NCBI GenBank assembly: GCA_003290165.1
Contig: QNQO01000556.1
Coordinates: forward strand, 372,001 to 436,000
Reading direction: 5' to 3'
DNA: 64,000 nt
Source: Berberis thunbergii
Taxonomy: Eukaryota; Streptophyta; Magnoliopsida; Ranunculales; Berberidaceae
Shown here: positions 45,421-56,249 of the stretch, piece after piece
How positions within the stretch are numbered: position 1 is the first letter of the stretch
Layout: every line of letters starts with the position of its first letter
Notes under the pieces: model-generated
Told to the model about the DNA's origin: nothing
Databases searched by the model: none
What the model saw: only the letters and a program-made list of their open reading frames with translations
Program-made: the position numbers and the translations under genes

Positions 45421-45691
45421 GAGATCACAGACATAGAGATAAGGTCAAACATGTATAAATACAGGCTCATTTCCTAATATCCAGACACACAATAACACTC
45501 GAGCAAACAAGGCTCTCTCTCTCTCGCTCTTTTTTGTCTCTCTTATCTTTTTAGCCCGTTACTAATTTGACTTCAAAGCCTCCACCCGAGCAACCTACCC
45601 AGATTGGAGTTTGTGCAAGTACATCAGCTCGCATTCTAGCATGATAATATTTCTTTAGCAGGAAAAGTTTCGAGACTACTTACCCTCAACA
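45421..45691 (+). repeat. 5' LTR end (R/U5) of plus-strand Tat element with TATA box
   Basis: TATAAAT at 45454-45460, a CT-rich stretch at about 45511-45545, and an end CTCAACA at 45691 adjoining the primer site. The LTR start is not defined; it runs up to or into the truncated aORF on the left. No 3' LTR partner was found by eye in the window. Confidence 0.5.
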
Positions 45692-45693
45692 TT

Positions 45694-45711
45694 TGGCGTT
45701 GTCCGTGGGAA
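45694..45711 (+). other. Primer-binding site, tRNA-Asp-like
   Basis: TGGCGTTGTCCGTGGGAA closely follows the Tat-type site TGGCGCCGTCTGTGGGAA and lies two bases inside the LTR end. Confidence 0.75.
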
Positions 45712-45730
45712 CTTCCAAAGCTAAAAAACC

Positions 45731-45919
45731 ATGCCTCAAAGAAAGGAAACAAGAAGGCAGCAGCTACGTCCCAGATAGGATACACTCGAGAGAATGTTTT
45801 TGACTCAATTAGACTTCAAAACATCCGAGCAATTGTGTAAGCCTTCGCCTAGCTACAGAACCTATAAATAACCTAGAGAAAAGACCAAATGGCTAAGAAG
45901 GCCACCTATGAGGCCGAGA
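45731..45919 (+). pseudogene. Tat gag, part 1
   Basis: ATG at 45731 starts an Arg/Gln-rich segment 20 bp after the primer site. It is cut by the CACTA insertion at 45923 and resumes at 50968. A stop (TAG) appears within the first 20 codons. Assignment rests on position. Confidence 0.5.
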
Positions 45920-45939
45920 TGGCACTACAAGAAAAATTC

Positions 45940-46100
45940 TGATCAATAGTGTTAAAAACCGCTATGGTATCCTACCATAGCGGTTTCATAAACGCTATGA
46001 TAGCCGACGCTATAATAGAAACAGGGGCTATCATAGCGTTTTAAAAACGCTATGGTAGGTAGACTATTTATAGCGTTTTAAAAACGCTATGGTAAGTATA
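45940..46100. repeat. CACTA left subterminal repeats
   Basis: Motif 'aaaacgctatggta' and its complement 'taccatagcg' recur at least six times, some back-to-back as palindromes (for example 'cgctatggtatcctaccatagcg'). A T-run follows at 46108-46126. Such repeats are transposase-binding sites in CACTA elements. Confidence 0.75.
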
Positions 46101-46405
46101 CATAGAATTTTTTTTTTTTTTTTTTTGCTATCAACTGACTTTTTATTGCATCTTATCATGTATGCATTAGTCTGAGCACTCAAAATTCATTGTGACAAAG
46201 ACAAGAAACACCATGCTGGTGATCAAGCAAAAGAAAATAAAATGTATTATTTTCACTTCCTTTTGCTAAAAGAAATGTTGAATGATCTAAACATTTTTGT
46301 GATGATGAATGCACATAATGTTTCAAGGGAAAAAAGGGAACGAAAGCAACGACATAATTTTTGTGATGATGAATGTACATAATGTACAAACTCTTATTAA
46401 TCTAC

Positions 46406-46498
46406 ACCAGCAACAACAACAACGACAGCAGAAACAGCAACAGCAACAGGGGCTATCGACAGCAACAACAGCAACGACAGCAACAGCAGCAGCAGCCA
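46406..46498 (+). repeat. CAA/CAG-rich microsatellite
   Basis: Imperfect CAA, CAG and ACG trinucleotides. It gives an apparent Gln run in one frame but no supporting protein context. Confidence 0.8.
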
Positions 46499-46968
46499 TA
46501 CTAGAGTTTCTCCGAGTACACACCCCTTCCTTTTCTTCTTCATGTTATGAAATTGAAATCCCTTACCAAAAGCCAAGGGAGTCTACCCCAACCTGCTGAA
46601 TCAATCAACTCAGATCAGAATTACTCTATTTAGTGTCACCCCTAAAGTTGAGTTTCCTAAGGGAAGTACATTACAACATAAAAGCCATCATCCAGATGGA
46701 CTTCTTGACAAATGGTTTTCTTGATGTTACCTTGACCAATTCATGAATGTGGTGCGATTCAGATCAGTCCTCTTGTTATCATTACAACATAAAAGCCATC
46801 ATCCACATGCATCTAATGTGATTAATTCCAGATAGAACATCATTTTGACATCAGAACTACCAAAACACTGATCAATTTCTTCACAAAAATGGTAATAACA
46901 GTAAGTAATACTTACTGTTTTTCACCCACTGCCTACAAGTAATAACAGTAAGTATTATGATGGCATAC

Positions 46969-47062
46969 CTTTCTTTTTCTGAATATTAGTCCATTGACCC
47001 CATCCTGGAAGTAAAACTGGTTTTTTAGGTTCAGGGTATTCCTCATTCAGAATAATATATGC
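46969..47062 (-). pseudogene. Captured exon, UTP14-like
   Basis: The minus strand reads ILNEEYPEPKKPVLLPGWG and QWTNIQKKKG, then a splice donor GTATGC (46963-46968) in phase 1. The P-G-W-G-x-W motif followed by a Lys-rich stretch is typical of the C-terminal half of UTP14, a small-subunit processome protein for 18S rRNA maturation. The upstream exon border is not clear. Assignment is from memory of the family and moderately sure. It is a fragment in the CACTA element, without the rest of the gene. Confidence 0.5.
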
Positions 47063-47576
47063 AAATAAACCCTCAACCCGTAATATCATGCAACACCACC
47101 CAAGTAAAGTTGCCTTGAATTTTAATGTTGGAAACCCGCTTATATCATGCAACACCACCAACTCATATTGAATTAATCTCTTAATAACAAGCAGAGGCAA
47201 CCATTATTGTGTTTCCTTAACCGGGATAGGGGCAATGCTTGAATCAATTGTTAAATATAGTTTGGAGGTCCAACAAACATTAATCACTTGCATATGCTCA
47301 AACATGACATCATCATTGGTTTATTTTGTGAGGAAGCTGTGAAAAATGGAACAGAATCAAGGAACATGATTTACCACCACAAATTTCCTTAGATGTATGC
47401 AAAGCAATCAGATCAAAACAGGCAAGCCCAGAAAAAGGCACACTTCCAATATGATCCATACATTTAAAAAACCATGTCTTTGATAGAAGTAAATATAGGC
47501 AGATAACAACAGAAGCACAATGTGATTTATTATCCTCAAGAAACAAGCATGAAGTTCAATTAGAAAAGAAAGCAAC

Positions 47577-47692
47577 CTGAAGAGGAGTTCCGGTCAACAA
47601 CACACGGTGACTGCTGGAATATTGCTTTAATGAAACTATGAAAGAAAAAGATTTGAATCTTTGTTCTTGAGGCGATGACCTTCATCCACAAT
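47577..47692 (-). pseudogene. Captured exon, CHD3/PICKLE-type SNF2 helicase
   Basis: The minus strand reads IVDEGHRLKNKDSNLF, helicase motif II (DEGH) of CHD3-type remodellers, then, in another frame, SLKQYSSSHRVLLTGTPLQ, motif III. The exon is bordered by TGTAG on its 5' side and the donor GTTGCT on its 3' side, so splice borders are kept. A small change between the two halves (near 47630-47645) shifts the frame and puts TAG in the first one. Such proteins are ATP-dependent nucleosome remodellers; this is only one exon. Confidence 0.75.
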
Positions 47693-48197
47693 CTACAAAA
47701 GATACAATGGCATCTAAGTGATGAAACATATTTTCTATAGATTAACAACTAAGTAAAAAGTGAATTTTTTTTGAAAAGTATGAAGATTGGGAAGCAAAAA
47801 AAACATGTAGATGATACAAGCGTATTAAACATCATGCATGTCTAATAAGATTGGCCATAAGAAGAAAAAAATCAAACAGAACAAAGAAAACACAACACCA
47901 CCACTACCTAACTACAAAAAGGCAACAACTAGAAAATATCAAAATCATGTGCAAGCAACAACAACATTGTGCATATAGGGGTAGGGAACAATGAGTGCAC
48001 CATGCTTAGTCATTTCCCTTCGGGTCCATAACAAATCAGCCAAGTCGACATGTCATTTTCAGGAGTCCCAGCTGCCATACATCTCTACGCCCCAGCTGCG
48101 CAAAAAAAAAAACAAAGTTTATAAAGCTTTGTTTTTGAGACAGTGCCAAATACATTGTGCATAAAAAAATAGCTGCAGTGCAGTCCAGAATATGAAC

Positions 48198-48270
48198 CTT
48201 GCTGAGGAAAACAACACCAGCAGAGCAGCACACACTGCTGAAAATTGCCATCACCAACTTAACATTCCCA
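48198..48270 (-). pseudogene. Captured exon-like segment, unidentified (73 bp)
   Basis: Open in one minus-strand frame (GNVKLVMAIFSSVCCSAG), bordered by TTTCAG and GTTC. I do not recognise the protein. Orientation agrees with the other captured exons. Confidence 0.3.
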
Positions 48271-48727
48271 CTGAAATGAAAGCCATAACTAAATCAATCG
48301 CAAAATGAATACAAGAACCTGAATCATACGAGAAAAAACTCTCCCCTTGGTTGATCCAAACACTTTTTGAGCAAAGTAGTTATGTTATGTTTCATCATCT
48401 TAGAACTTGAATCATAGAAGAAGAAAAAAGCAATTGGGAAGGGTTTCTAAGAAAAAACCACCTTTTTTTTTGTCAGCTTGTTCGTTACTTCGTAACTATT
48501 ATCCAGATGGGATTTTCATATCATGCGGTGCACAGAACAACTTCTAACTAGTCATTAAGAATGCCCCTAGTAGCGAATTAAGTTGGATGCGATAATCCAC
48601 AACGCAACAAGTATTAATTTCACAATCCGTCTATTTATCTCTTGCAATTGTGCTCCATCATGAAGCTAAACATCTCATTGTTCAACAAGAAGTAAAATTT
48701 GACAGTTAAACCTATTAATAAACAGAC

Positions 48728-48811
48728 CTTTGCAGCAGTCAAATGGATCTCATCATGTAAGCATTCAAGTATCCTATAGCTCCCATCATTCAACAAGGAA
48801 ACTATTTTTGC
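48728..48811 (-). pseudogene. Captured exon-like segment, unidentified (84 bp)
   Basis: Exactly 28 codons, open (AKIVSLLNDGSYRILECLHD continuing EIHLTAAK), bordered by GTGCAG and GTCTGT. It looks like a true internal exon in phase 0, but I cannot name the gene. It lies between the CHD3 and LSM7 pieces in the same orientation. Confidence 0.45.
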
Positions 48812-48995
48812 CTGCACTAAAATCTACAGGCAGAATGAGATCTTTGATTTGAATTCCAGATAATCCAGTTTTAATCTTACAAAAAGCTAGAATCATAGTT
48901 AACTAAGTAAACATTACCAAACTAGTTGCAGGATTTGATAAAGATGGAAATGTTTTACACACTCAGTTAATCCAAGTGATGAGCAATGCACAACC

Positions 48996-49855
48996 CTAAG
49001 CCCCATCTGGCTGGATAAAGGGATTTGCAATCTCGTCAGTGCCATCAGTTGGGAATACAAGCATCACACCAGTCCCCCTGCAAACCTGCAAGATGATAAA
49101 CAAGTTAATGCAGAGTAGAAGTCATATACCACCAACACAATTTTCTTTCAAAGCAGTGTGACTGTATGTCAGGTGGGTGTGAGCCTAGGTTCCCAATAAA
49201 AAAGATGTCTTAAAATCATAATGAAATGAGTTCTTATAGGATGAGATATTTTGATTTGACAAGTGAGTGGTTTTCTACTTTTCTTGAGTGGCTTCAAACA
49301 GGTTACTGCTTATAATTGAAATTATAAACTATGACATTGACATAATTGAAATTATAAACTATGACATTGACCAATAGATGATACATACTATTAGGCCAAG
49401 GCGTCGGGTCTGATCTGTTGTCTTTAGAGGGTCATCTGGATCTGCAGCACAAGGGAAACAGTACGAGTTCAAGCGTATCTTTGAAAAGAATTACAGTCAC
49501 CACAATATAAGACGTAAACAAAGTTGGACTATATGCAGAATGGTAAAATTATGACAATTGAACAAAATTACAAACAGATCAAGGTCACAAATAGGTGGCT
49601 CAGCATGCATAGCTTCCCACGCCCACCCATCCACACTCACGGCGACGAGAAAATATAAAAATATAAAAATATAAAGAAAAAAATCCACATACAAATAGAA
49701 AATTAAATGAGGCCAAAGAAGAGGAAGAAGAAACTTGATAGAGTTAGAAATTCAATGGAAGCTAGTGAAAAATGAAGGATACCTCTTAAAAACTCTATAG
49801 CTTCATCTAGCACAAGATTCAGCAATTGATCATATCCTTTTTAGAGTCCCTGTGA
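48996..49855 (-). pseudogene. LSM7: Captured LSM7 gene fragment, three exons with introns
   Basis: Three minus-strand exons in gene order. Exon at 49783-49855: VTGTLK, then YDQLLNLVLDEAIEFLR, with acceptor TCTTAG and donor GTATCC. Exon at 49389-49441: DPDDPLKTTDQTRRLGLI, with acceptor CTGCAG and donor GTATGT. Exon at 48996-49085: VCRGTGVMLVFPTDGTDEIA then NPFIQPDGA and stop TAG, with acceptor TTGCAG. Phases fit across both introns. LSM7 is a core subunit of the LSM1-7 (mRNA decay) and LSM2-8 (U6 snRNA) rings; these exons cover the Sm2 half and C-terminus. One extra A in the first exon (AAAAA near 49838-49842) shifts its frame, and the 5' exons are not found, so it is a captured pseudogene. 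Confidence 0.85.
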
Positions 49856-50794
49856 CTAAGAGCACAATATGATTCAGTCAGCCCTTCAGTGTCTTATTTA
49901 ATTAAGTTCAGACTCTGAACACAAACCACAAATAAGATAACTAACTGAAAGTTTCAAATTAAAAATGCCAAACAATGTAGGGAAACATGCAAACAAGCCA
50001 AGTGATGGTTTAGAAGTTTGGGTACACTTTTGAAATTAATTAAAATAAATTTTTTTTTTAAAACCCCTTATTTTTAGGTTAGAGAAGAAAAAACCACCTT
50101 CTCAAGCATTGTAATTGAAGATATAGTGAAGGCATACCGAATACCTCAATAGTGAAGATATAGTGAATGCATACTGCATACCACCATCATATACCTTTTG
50201 AGATATCAAACCCATCAATCCAACACTTCCACCACCTTATAGTAAATATATTCTTCTTCTTACCTACAAAAATCAATAAAAACTAAGACACCAATCTATA
50301 AAAATCAGTACAACACAAGTAATCACTAAACCAATCTCTAATCCAGAACCCCAAAATGAATGAATAGAAGAAGAAAGAACTCAATATGATAACAAAAAAC
50401 AATAAAAACCCATTACGAACTTTTAAAAATTGAGTTCAGAAGAACACAAACCAGTTCATTTCCCAAATCAAGAGCAGCATCACTGAAGGCTTTCTTGTTG
50501 CCAGATTTGTTCCCACAGAACCCTAGCTAATCACTGCCATTGCTAATCTACAGCGAAAAAAATCAGTAAAAGAGATACATGAGCTACTGAGCGATCGAAG
50601 AGGGAGAGCAGAACGGTGAGGGAGATGAGAGTAGTCGGAGAGGGAGAGCATAACGGTGAGGGAGATGAGAGCAGTCGGAGAGGGAGATACGGCTTCGGCT
50701 TTTACTTCCTTCCTTCCTTCTTTCTCTTTTTCTTTTTTGGTTTGGATCGAGCTTCCTTTTTTCTCTTTTTCTTTTATTTTTTTGGTTTGGATCG

Positions 50795-50964
50795 AGCGGG
50801 CACTTTGGCGCCCCCAGCGAAAATCACTTTCATAGCCCTTTTTAAAAATCCCATTCATCAATTGACCAAAAACACTTTGGCGCCCCCAGCGAAAATCTCT
50901 TTCATAGCATTTTTAAGAAAAACACTATTACCATGTGCTATCTATAATCATTTGTGTTGTAGTG
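50795..50964. repeat. CACTA right subterminal repeats
   Basis: 'cactttggcgcccccagcga' followed by 'aaaatc-ctttcatagc' occurs at about 50800 and 50872, 72 bp apart. Upstream, 50590-50690 has an ~43-bp duplication ('gagggagagcagaacggtga' and its copy). Confidence 0.75.
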
Positions 50965-50967
50965 TGG

Positions 50968-51302
50968 CCAACATTCGCAACATGGCCAGCCTAATAGGGT
51001 CTTAGGAGGGAAAGTTCTGAAGTGCTACAGATCCCCAACAAGGTCGAACCCATAATCCCGACCTTGCTCCTTGAAACGAGCATCTTCCTCAGGCTCCAAC
51101 CCAATGAACCGTCCCGACATCACCAGCCAATGTGGTGACCTGGAGATGTTTCAAGACTTGTTTGCCAAGCACGGTAAGAAGGGATCAAAGGGAAAAATTC
51201 AAATAATGCCTTTGCTCAACTCAACCGATCGCATCTCTCGACCAAAATCCAGAACACGACTTTCCCGAAGAAGTAACCATGCCAACCTTTCATAGGTATG
51301 AT
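50968..51302 (+). pseudogene. Tat gag, part 2
   Basis: A 335-bp piece of the plus-strand Tat element between the CACTA and hAT insertions. It continues the gag region (Asn/Arg-rich, Met- and Phe-containing pieces such as MFQDLFAKHGKKG near 51148-51185). No intact frame. Confidence 0.45.
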
Positions 51303-51431
51303 CAGGGGCGGATCTAGGATTGCAGATAAAGGGGGGCAAAAAAACTATAGATAATTTACTTTCTAAAATAAATAGATAAATATGATTAAAATAGAGTTGT
51401 AAAAGTTTACAAGATAAACATACATAATGAG

Positions 51432-53854
51432 TCAATGTAGATGTGCTGTAGATTTAGGTAAAAGCTCTCTGCGGGTTTTCATGTTCTGGTAATGCTGCAT
51501 AATCACCTCATCATCGATGCCATTAAATATATCTTTCTCAACATATGTAATCAAACTATCTGTCATCCACTGATCACCCATACGATTACGTAATCGATTC
51601 TTGACAATCTTCATAGCAGAAAACGTTCTCTCGACACTGGCAGTTGCAACTGGTAATATTAAGGCTAAAGTAATAAGCCTATAGACCAAAGGATACAAAA
51701 TATTTTTTTTTGTCTTTACCATCTTCTCAGCAAGATTGCTAATTCCTGTCAAATTCAAGAACTCACTATTCGACCTCAAATCAATGATAAATGTCTCCAA
51801 CTGATTATCAAGAGCATCAAGTTGTACTTCTGAGAAATCACTTGGATAAAACTGAGCAAAACGAATCAATTTTCCCTTATCAAAATTCGAGAAGGAATCA
51901 TTTGGACTCAAGCATGAAAGACATAAAAGCAATTCAGTATTCACTTCATTGAAACGATTGTTGAGTTCTTGAAGTTGCAAATCAATAACAACATTAAATA
52001 ACTGAACCCGATAACGATGCATGTTTGTCACTTTTTCAACATTACGTCGTGACCGTCCCCGAGCAACATAAAATTCATCCAGGTTAGGCATTTCTATAAC
52101 ATGTTTGCTACAAAACAAGGAAACTTCATCTAGCAAATTATTCCATCCATCATCTCGCATCAACTGTAAGCGTTTCTTAGCTACTATGACCAAACTCATG
52201 GCATTCACAATATCTTGATCATTTCTTTGCAATGCTTGTGACAATTCATTTGTGATTCCTAATGTATTTTTCATCAAATGAAGTCCAAATGCAATATCAA
52301 AAGATAGTAGTGAATCTAATAAAGTGCATGCTTCAACTCTTTGCTCAGCATATTTTGAGGTCTCCTTAATGCACTCAAGCACATCGATGATAGAATTGAA
52401 CAACTTAATCAAGCTTATCAAAGTATTGTAATGTGAGCCCCAACGTGTATCTCCGGCTCTTTTAAGAGTTGATTGTTGATTTTAGCCACTTCCACTTGCA
52501 AGTTCACCACTTTCAAGTGCTTTTAGAGTGTTAATAGATTGTGCTTCTAAAAGAATATCATGACGCTTACATGAGCCACCAACCACATTCACAACACTCG
52601 TGATCAAAGAGAATAATAAAACACTGAAATCCTCATTCTTTGAAACGGTAATAAGTGCTAATTGAAGTTGATGTGCAAAGCAGTGAATATAAAATGCACT
52701 TCCATTCTCTTTTAAGATTAATGCTTTAAGACCGTTGAACTCACCTTGCATATTGCTTGCCCCATCGTACCCTTGGCCACGTAGTCTTGAAATGCTTAAC
52801 TTGTGTTTGGAAAATAAAGCGTCAATTGATGCCTTTAGGGATATAGCAGAAGTGTCAGAAACGTGTACAATACCTAAAAGTCTTTCAATCACATGCCCGT
52901 GTTTGTCCACATAACGGATCACGGAAACCATTTGCTCTTTAATTGATACATCACGAGCTTCATCAACTAATATAGAAAACAAAGAATCTCCAAGGTCTTG
53001 AATGATAACATTTGTGGTTTCGGTTGCACAAGCATTCACAATATCTTTTTGAATTTCCGGTGCTATTAATTTGAGATTCCCAGGACATTTATCCAAAGTT
53101 ACCCTTTTGATGTCTTTATTGTGATCACCAAGAAAATGTAACATTTCCAAGAAATTCCCTCGGTTGTTTGAATCACAAGATTCATCATGACCACGGAAAG
53201 CTAATCCCTGTCGGAGTAAAAATCGAATACAAACAACAGAAGCATTTAGACGAACCTTGTAATCATTTCGAACTTCATTTGTTTGCTTAATCACAACAGT
53301 CCGAAGATGTTGTTGTTGATTCATTAAAGCTTCACAATTACTCCAAGCTTTATTGTGATCACTGTTAGACCCTCCAACATGTGTTTGTAACTTATCCTTT
53401 TTCTTCCAATTGGTAAATCCTTCAACGACAAAAGCATCACAACTACCCACATGCTCTTTACTCTCAGATCTAAAAGGTAGCAACACAAGCAGTATGCAGC
53501 CTCTTTCTCTATGCTATACTCTAACCATGTAGGAAATTCATCAAACCATGAAGGATTGAAACGCCGTAAGACTTTTCCTTGCAAAGTTTGCTTAAAGTTA
53601 TGTGTTCGAGGTTGGCAAGGACCTTTTTGCAAGTATGTTCTTCGAATTTCATCCCTTATGTTGGGATGATACTCCTTGATTGACTTACGTAATCCAGGGT
53701 CTGCTGGAAGAGTTTTTGGATCAAACTTAGTCTCAATACAACTCCTTTTGGAACTAGGAAGCTCATTATCAGACCTATCAGTGATAGCCTGAGCAGTAGA
53801 ACTAGAACTCACATCATTTATTCTTTTAAAGTGTCTATCCATGACTCGTCGCAC
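51432..53854 (-). pseudogene. hAT transposase (TTF-type zinc finger, hAT dimerisation domain)
   Basis: Minus-strand reading: N-terminal MDRHFKR; TTF-type zinc finger with FNPSWFDEFPTWLEYS and AYCLCCYL (about 53490-53570); catalytic region with FSILVDEARDVS (about 52960-52990), RGQGYDGASNMQGEFNGL (about 52740-52790) and the HCFAHQLQLAL motif (about 52650-52690); C-terminal dimerisation domain with ATASVERTFSAMKIVKNRLR (about 51580-51650), ending at TGA near 51432. The plant family is often annotated as 'zinc finger MYM/TTF-type with HAT dimerisation'. Two faults only: a frame change around 53470-53490 just after the zinc finger, and one in-frame TAA at 52482-52484. It would cut and paste the element. 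Confidence 0.85.
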
Positions 53855-54579
53855 AAGTGCTCAAATATTTAACTACACAAATACAACACAATCCCAATAT
53901 TCATATTAATAAATGCTATCCTAGATTATCAAATTTGTAATGTAAATCAATAATTAATACATGAAAGAGAAGAAACCTTACCAAATATTAAGAACTTGAG
54001 ATAATGGCCTTTTCAGCAGATGAAATTAAATACTCACTTAAGCTTTAAGGATCAAATACCCACTTTGTCAAAGCCTAAACAAATTAACAAATTAAATTAA
54101 ATTAAAAATCAAATATGAAATATTCCTGTATAAAGATAAGATAATAAATTAGATGCTTAAACAAATATGAAATACCTCATTAAAGCTTTAACAAATATGA
54201 AATAGAAAAAAAGAATTTACCCTTTATTTGATTGATTAAAATAATATTTTGAATAATTTTAAAAATAACCATCCTTTCATAATTTCATTCATCTATATCT
54301 CATTTCTCTGTTTTATCAAACCCTTTTCATTCATCTGAATCTCATTTCTCTGTTTTATCAAACCCACCTCAAGCCTCATTTCTCTTTTTTATCAAACCAA
54401 CCCACAGCCACACTCAAGCGGTCAAGCCGCCCTCACTTCACACTTCTTCCTCTCGCTCAAACGCAGTCTTCTTCACCTCACTCAAACAGAAAGCTCAAGC
54501 TTCACTCTTCATCATCTCACTTCACTCGAAAGCTCAAGCTGACTGTTTTTCATCTCACTCAAGCTCACTCTTCTTCATC

Positions 54580-55140
54580 AGAGAGATCAAGAGATCGAGG
54601 AGATCAAGAAATCGGAAGAGTTTGTCTGATGGAAGTGTTTGCTTTCTTCTTCATCAGTTCATCAGACTCAGTGAGATAGATCAGACTCAGTGAGAGACTC
54701 AGTGGGATCGAAGAGGTTGCTTTCTTCTTCATCAGACTCAGAGAGATCAGACTCAGAGTCAGAGAGATCAAGATATCAGACTCAGAGTCAGAGAGATCAA
54801 GAGATCAGACTCGGAGAGATCAAGGACTTTGCTTTCTTCTTCATCAGACTCAGTGAGATCCCTCTTTGATCTCTCTGAGATCGATCCCTCTTTGATGTCT
54901 CTGAGATCGATCTCGCTCTGATCTCTTGCTCTGATCTCTCGCTCAGATCCCTCTTTGAAGATCGATCTCGCTCTGATCTCTCGCTCAGATCCCTCTTTGA
55001 TGATCGATCTCGCTCTGATCTCTCGCTCTGATCGCTCTGATCTATCGCTCAGATCTCTATGAACTCGCTCAGATCTCTCTGATCTGGCTCACATCTCTCT
55101 GAGATCCTGCTATGATCTCTCGGATCTTTCTCTGATCTCC
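54580..55140. repeat. Self-complementary GATC/CAGACT-rich array in hAT leader
   Basis: The left half (about 54590-54850) repeats 'cagactcagagagatcaaga'-type units; the right half (about 54855-55130) repeats 'gatctctcgctctgatctc'-type units. The two halves are roughly reverse complements ('agagagatcaga' against 'tctgatctctct'), so the region can fold back. It lies between the transposase start and the right terminus. At 55183-55278 a plus-strand GT...AG pair (AAGGTAGG, TTTTGCAG) is also visible. Confidence 0.7.
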
Positions 55141-55519
55141 TTGTTTCAATTTTGGATCGCCAAAGAGGGAGACAAATACCAAGGTAGGAAAAGATGTTAA
55201 AGCTTAAGATTATTTTGTTGTTGTCCTGTTGATTTTATTTAGAATCCATAATCAAACAAACTCACCTTGTTTTGCAGGGACGGAGAAGAAATTATTGTTG
55301 AGGACTGAAGGCGTGGAGGCGGAGATTAGAGGCGGCGAATCAATTTTTTTCGTTCAATTGTGATACGAGATTTGTTGTTGTAATTCTTAGTTTTATAAGA
55401 GGGGCGAGATGGAATTTTTAAGGGGGGCAAAGGATGAAATTGTATATGCTCTGATAGAGTTTTTTCAAAACCTAAGGGGGTCAATTGACCCCCTTACCCA
55501 AGCTGTAGATCCGCCCCTG

Positions 55520-56245
55520 GTTGTAGGAACCCAAGCTCATACCAAGCTAGCGCCAAAAGAGAAACACCCTAGAGGAAACCTTTGACATAGTCAAGGTAGT
55601 AGTAAAAGTAGAAGACGGGATCCATCTGAGAATGAAATCCAAGCCAAAGACCACCCAGATGGTTCCATCGACCCACGACGAGCGAAAGACAAAAAGTTCA
55701 AACCTAAGGACAAGCCCAAGACCCCCAAGAGGGAAGGAAATCAAGATTCTAACTGACAAGGAAAGGAACCCCTCTCGGAGTTTAAAAAAGACTCTTTTAA
55801 ATAAGAAGTTGTTGAAAATCTAAAATTGATCAGGGGAAAACCTTATTAATCCGAAACTGCACCAAAACTTGATGACCGACTCGAGAGACCTTACTGTGAG
55901 TCCACTAGCTAAGCGACCATAATACAGACTCATGCATAACACTAAAGAACTTCCTCTAGTGCATGGTAGAACAAGGTCATCTGGAAGAATTTGTGAAGGT
56001 CCCTGCAGAGAGGTAGTTAGTTTCGGCACAACCTGCTTTCGAGGCACCCCGACCTAGGTAAATCATAAATGCGCAATACCGAGTCACCCCTAGATAAGAG
56101 GGTGAAGAGGCATAGTACATTGCATGTTTGACATGTGAACAATCCTCGATTGGTGGGGCCTCTTGGGAAGGGAGATGATCGCCTGATTTGATTTTCAAGC
56201 AAGGACTTCAACAAAGTAGTTGCCCCGCATATGGATGTGTTTGTC
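55520..56245 (+). pseudogene. Tat gag, part 3
   Basis: Lys/Arg/Pro-rich plus-strand sequence (for example KSKPKTTQMVPSTHDERKTK at about 55632) follows the hAT insertion and leads into the protease. No zinc knuckle is clear. Stops in all frames. Confidence 0.45.
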
Positions 56246-56249
56246 ATCT

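Larger units (their letters stand above)
45923..50964 (-). mobile_element. CACTA (En/Spm) element with captured host-gene exons
   Basis: Left end CACTACAAGAAAAA and right end TTTGTGTTGTAGTG form the CACTA inverted termini; the 3-bp target duplication TGG stands at 45920-45922 and 50965-50967. Length 5042 bp. Subterminal repeats are present on both sides. No CACTA transposase was recognised. The interior instead carries minus-strand exon-like pieces of host genes (LSM7, a CHD3-type remodeller, a UTP14-like gene, two unknown exons), several with GT/AG splice borders. The element sits in the gag of the Tat element. Confidence 0.85.
51303..55519 (-). mobile_element. hAT transposon (4217 bp), nearly complete
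   Basis: Termini CAGGGGCGGATCTA (51303) and its complement TAGATCCGCCCCTG (ending 55519) form the inverted repeats. The next bases on both sides carry runs of G or C. No clean 8-bp target duplication is seen (GGTATGAT left, GTTGTAGG right). It encodes a hAT transposase on the minus strand. It split the Tat gag. Confidence 0.8.

Noticed and set aside
46309..46599. Gln-rich ORF (poly-Q)
   Set aside because: Caused by the CAA/CAG microsatellite; no flanking protein domain.
51295..55527. 8-bp target duplication for the hAT element
   Set aside because: GGTATGAT and GTTGTAGG agree in only three positions; not claimed.
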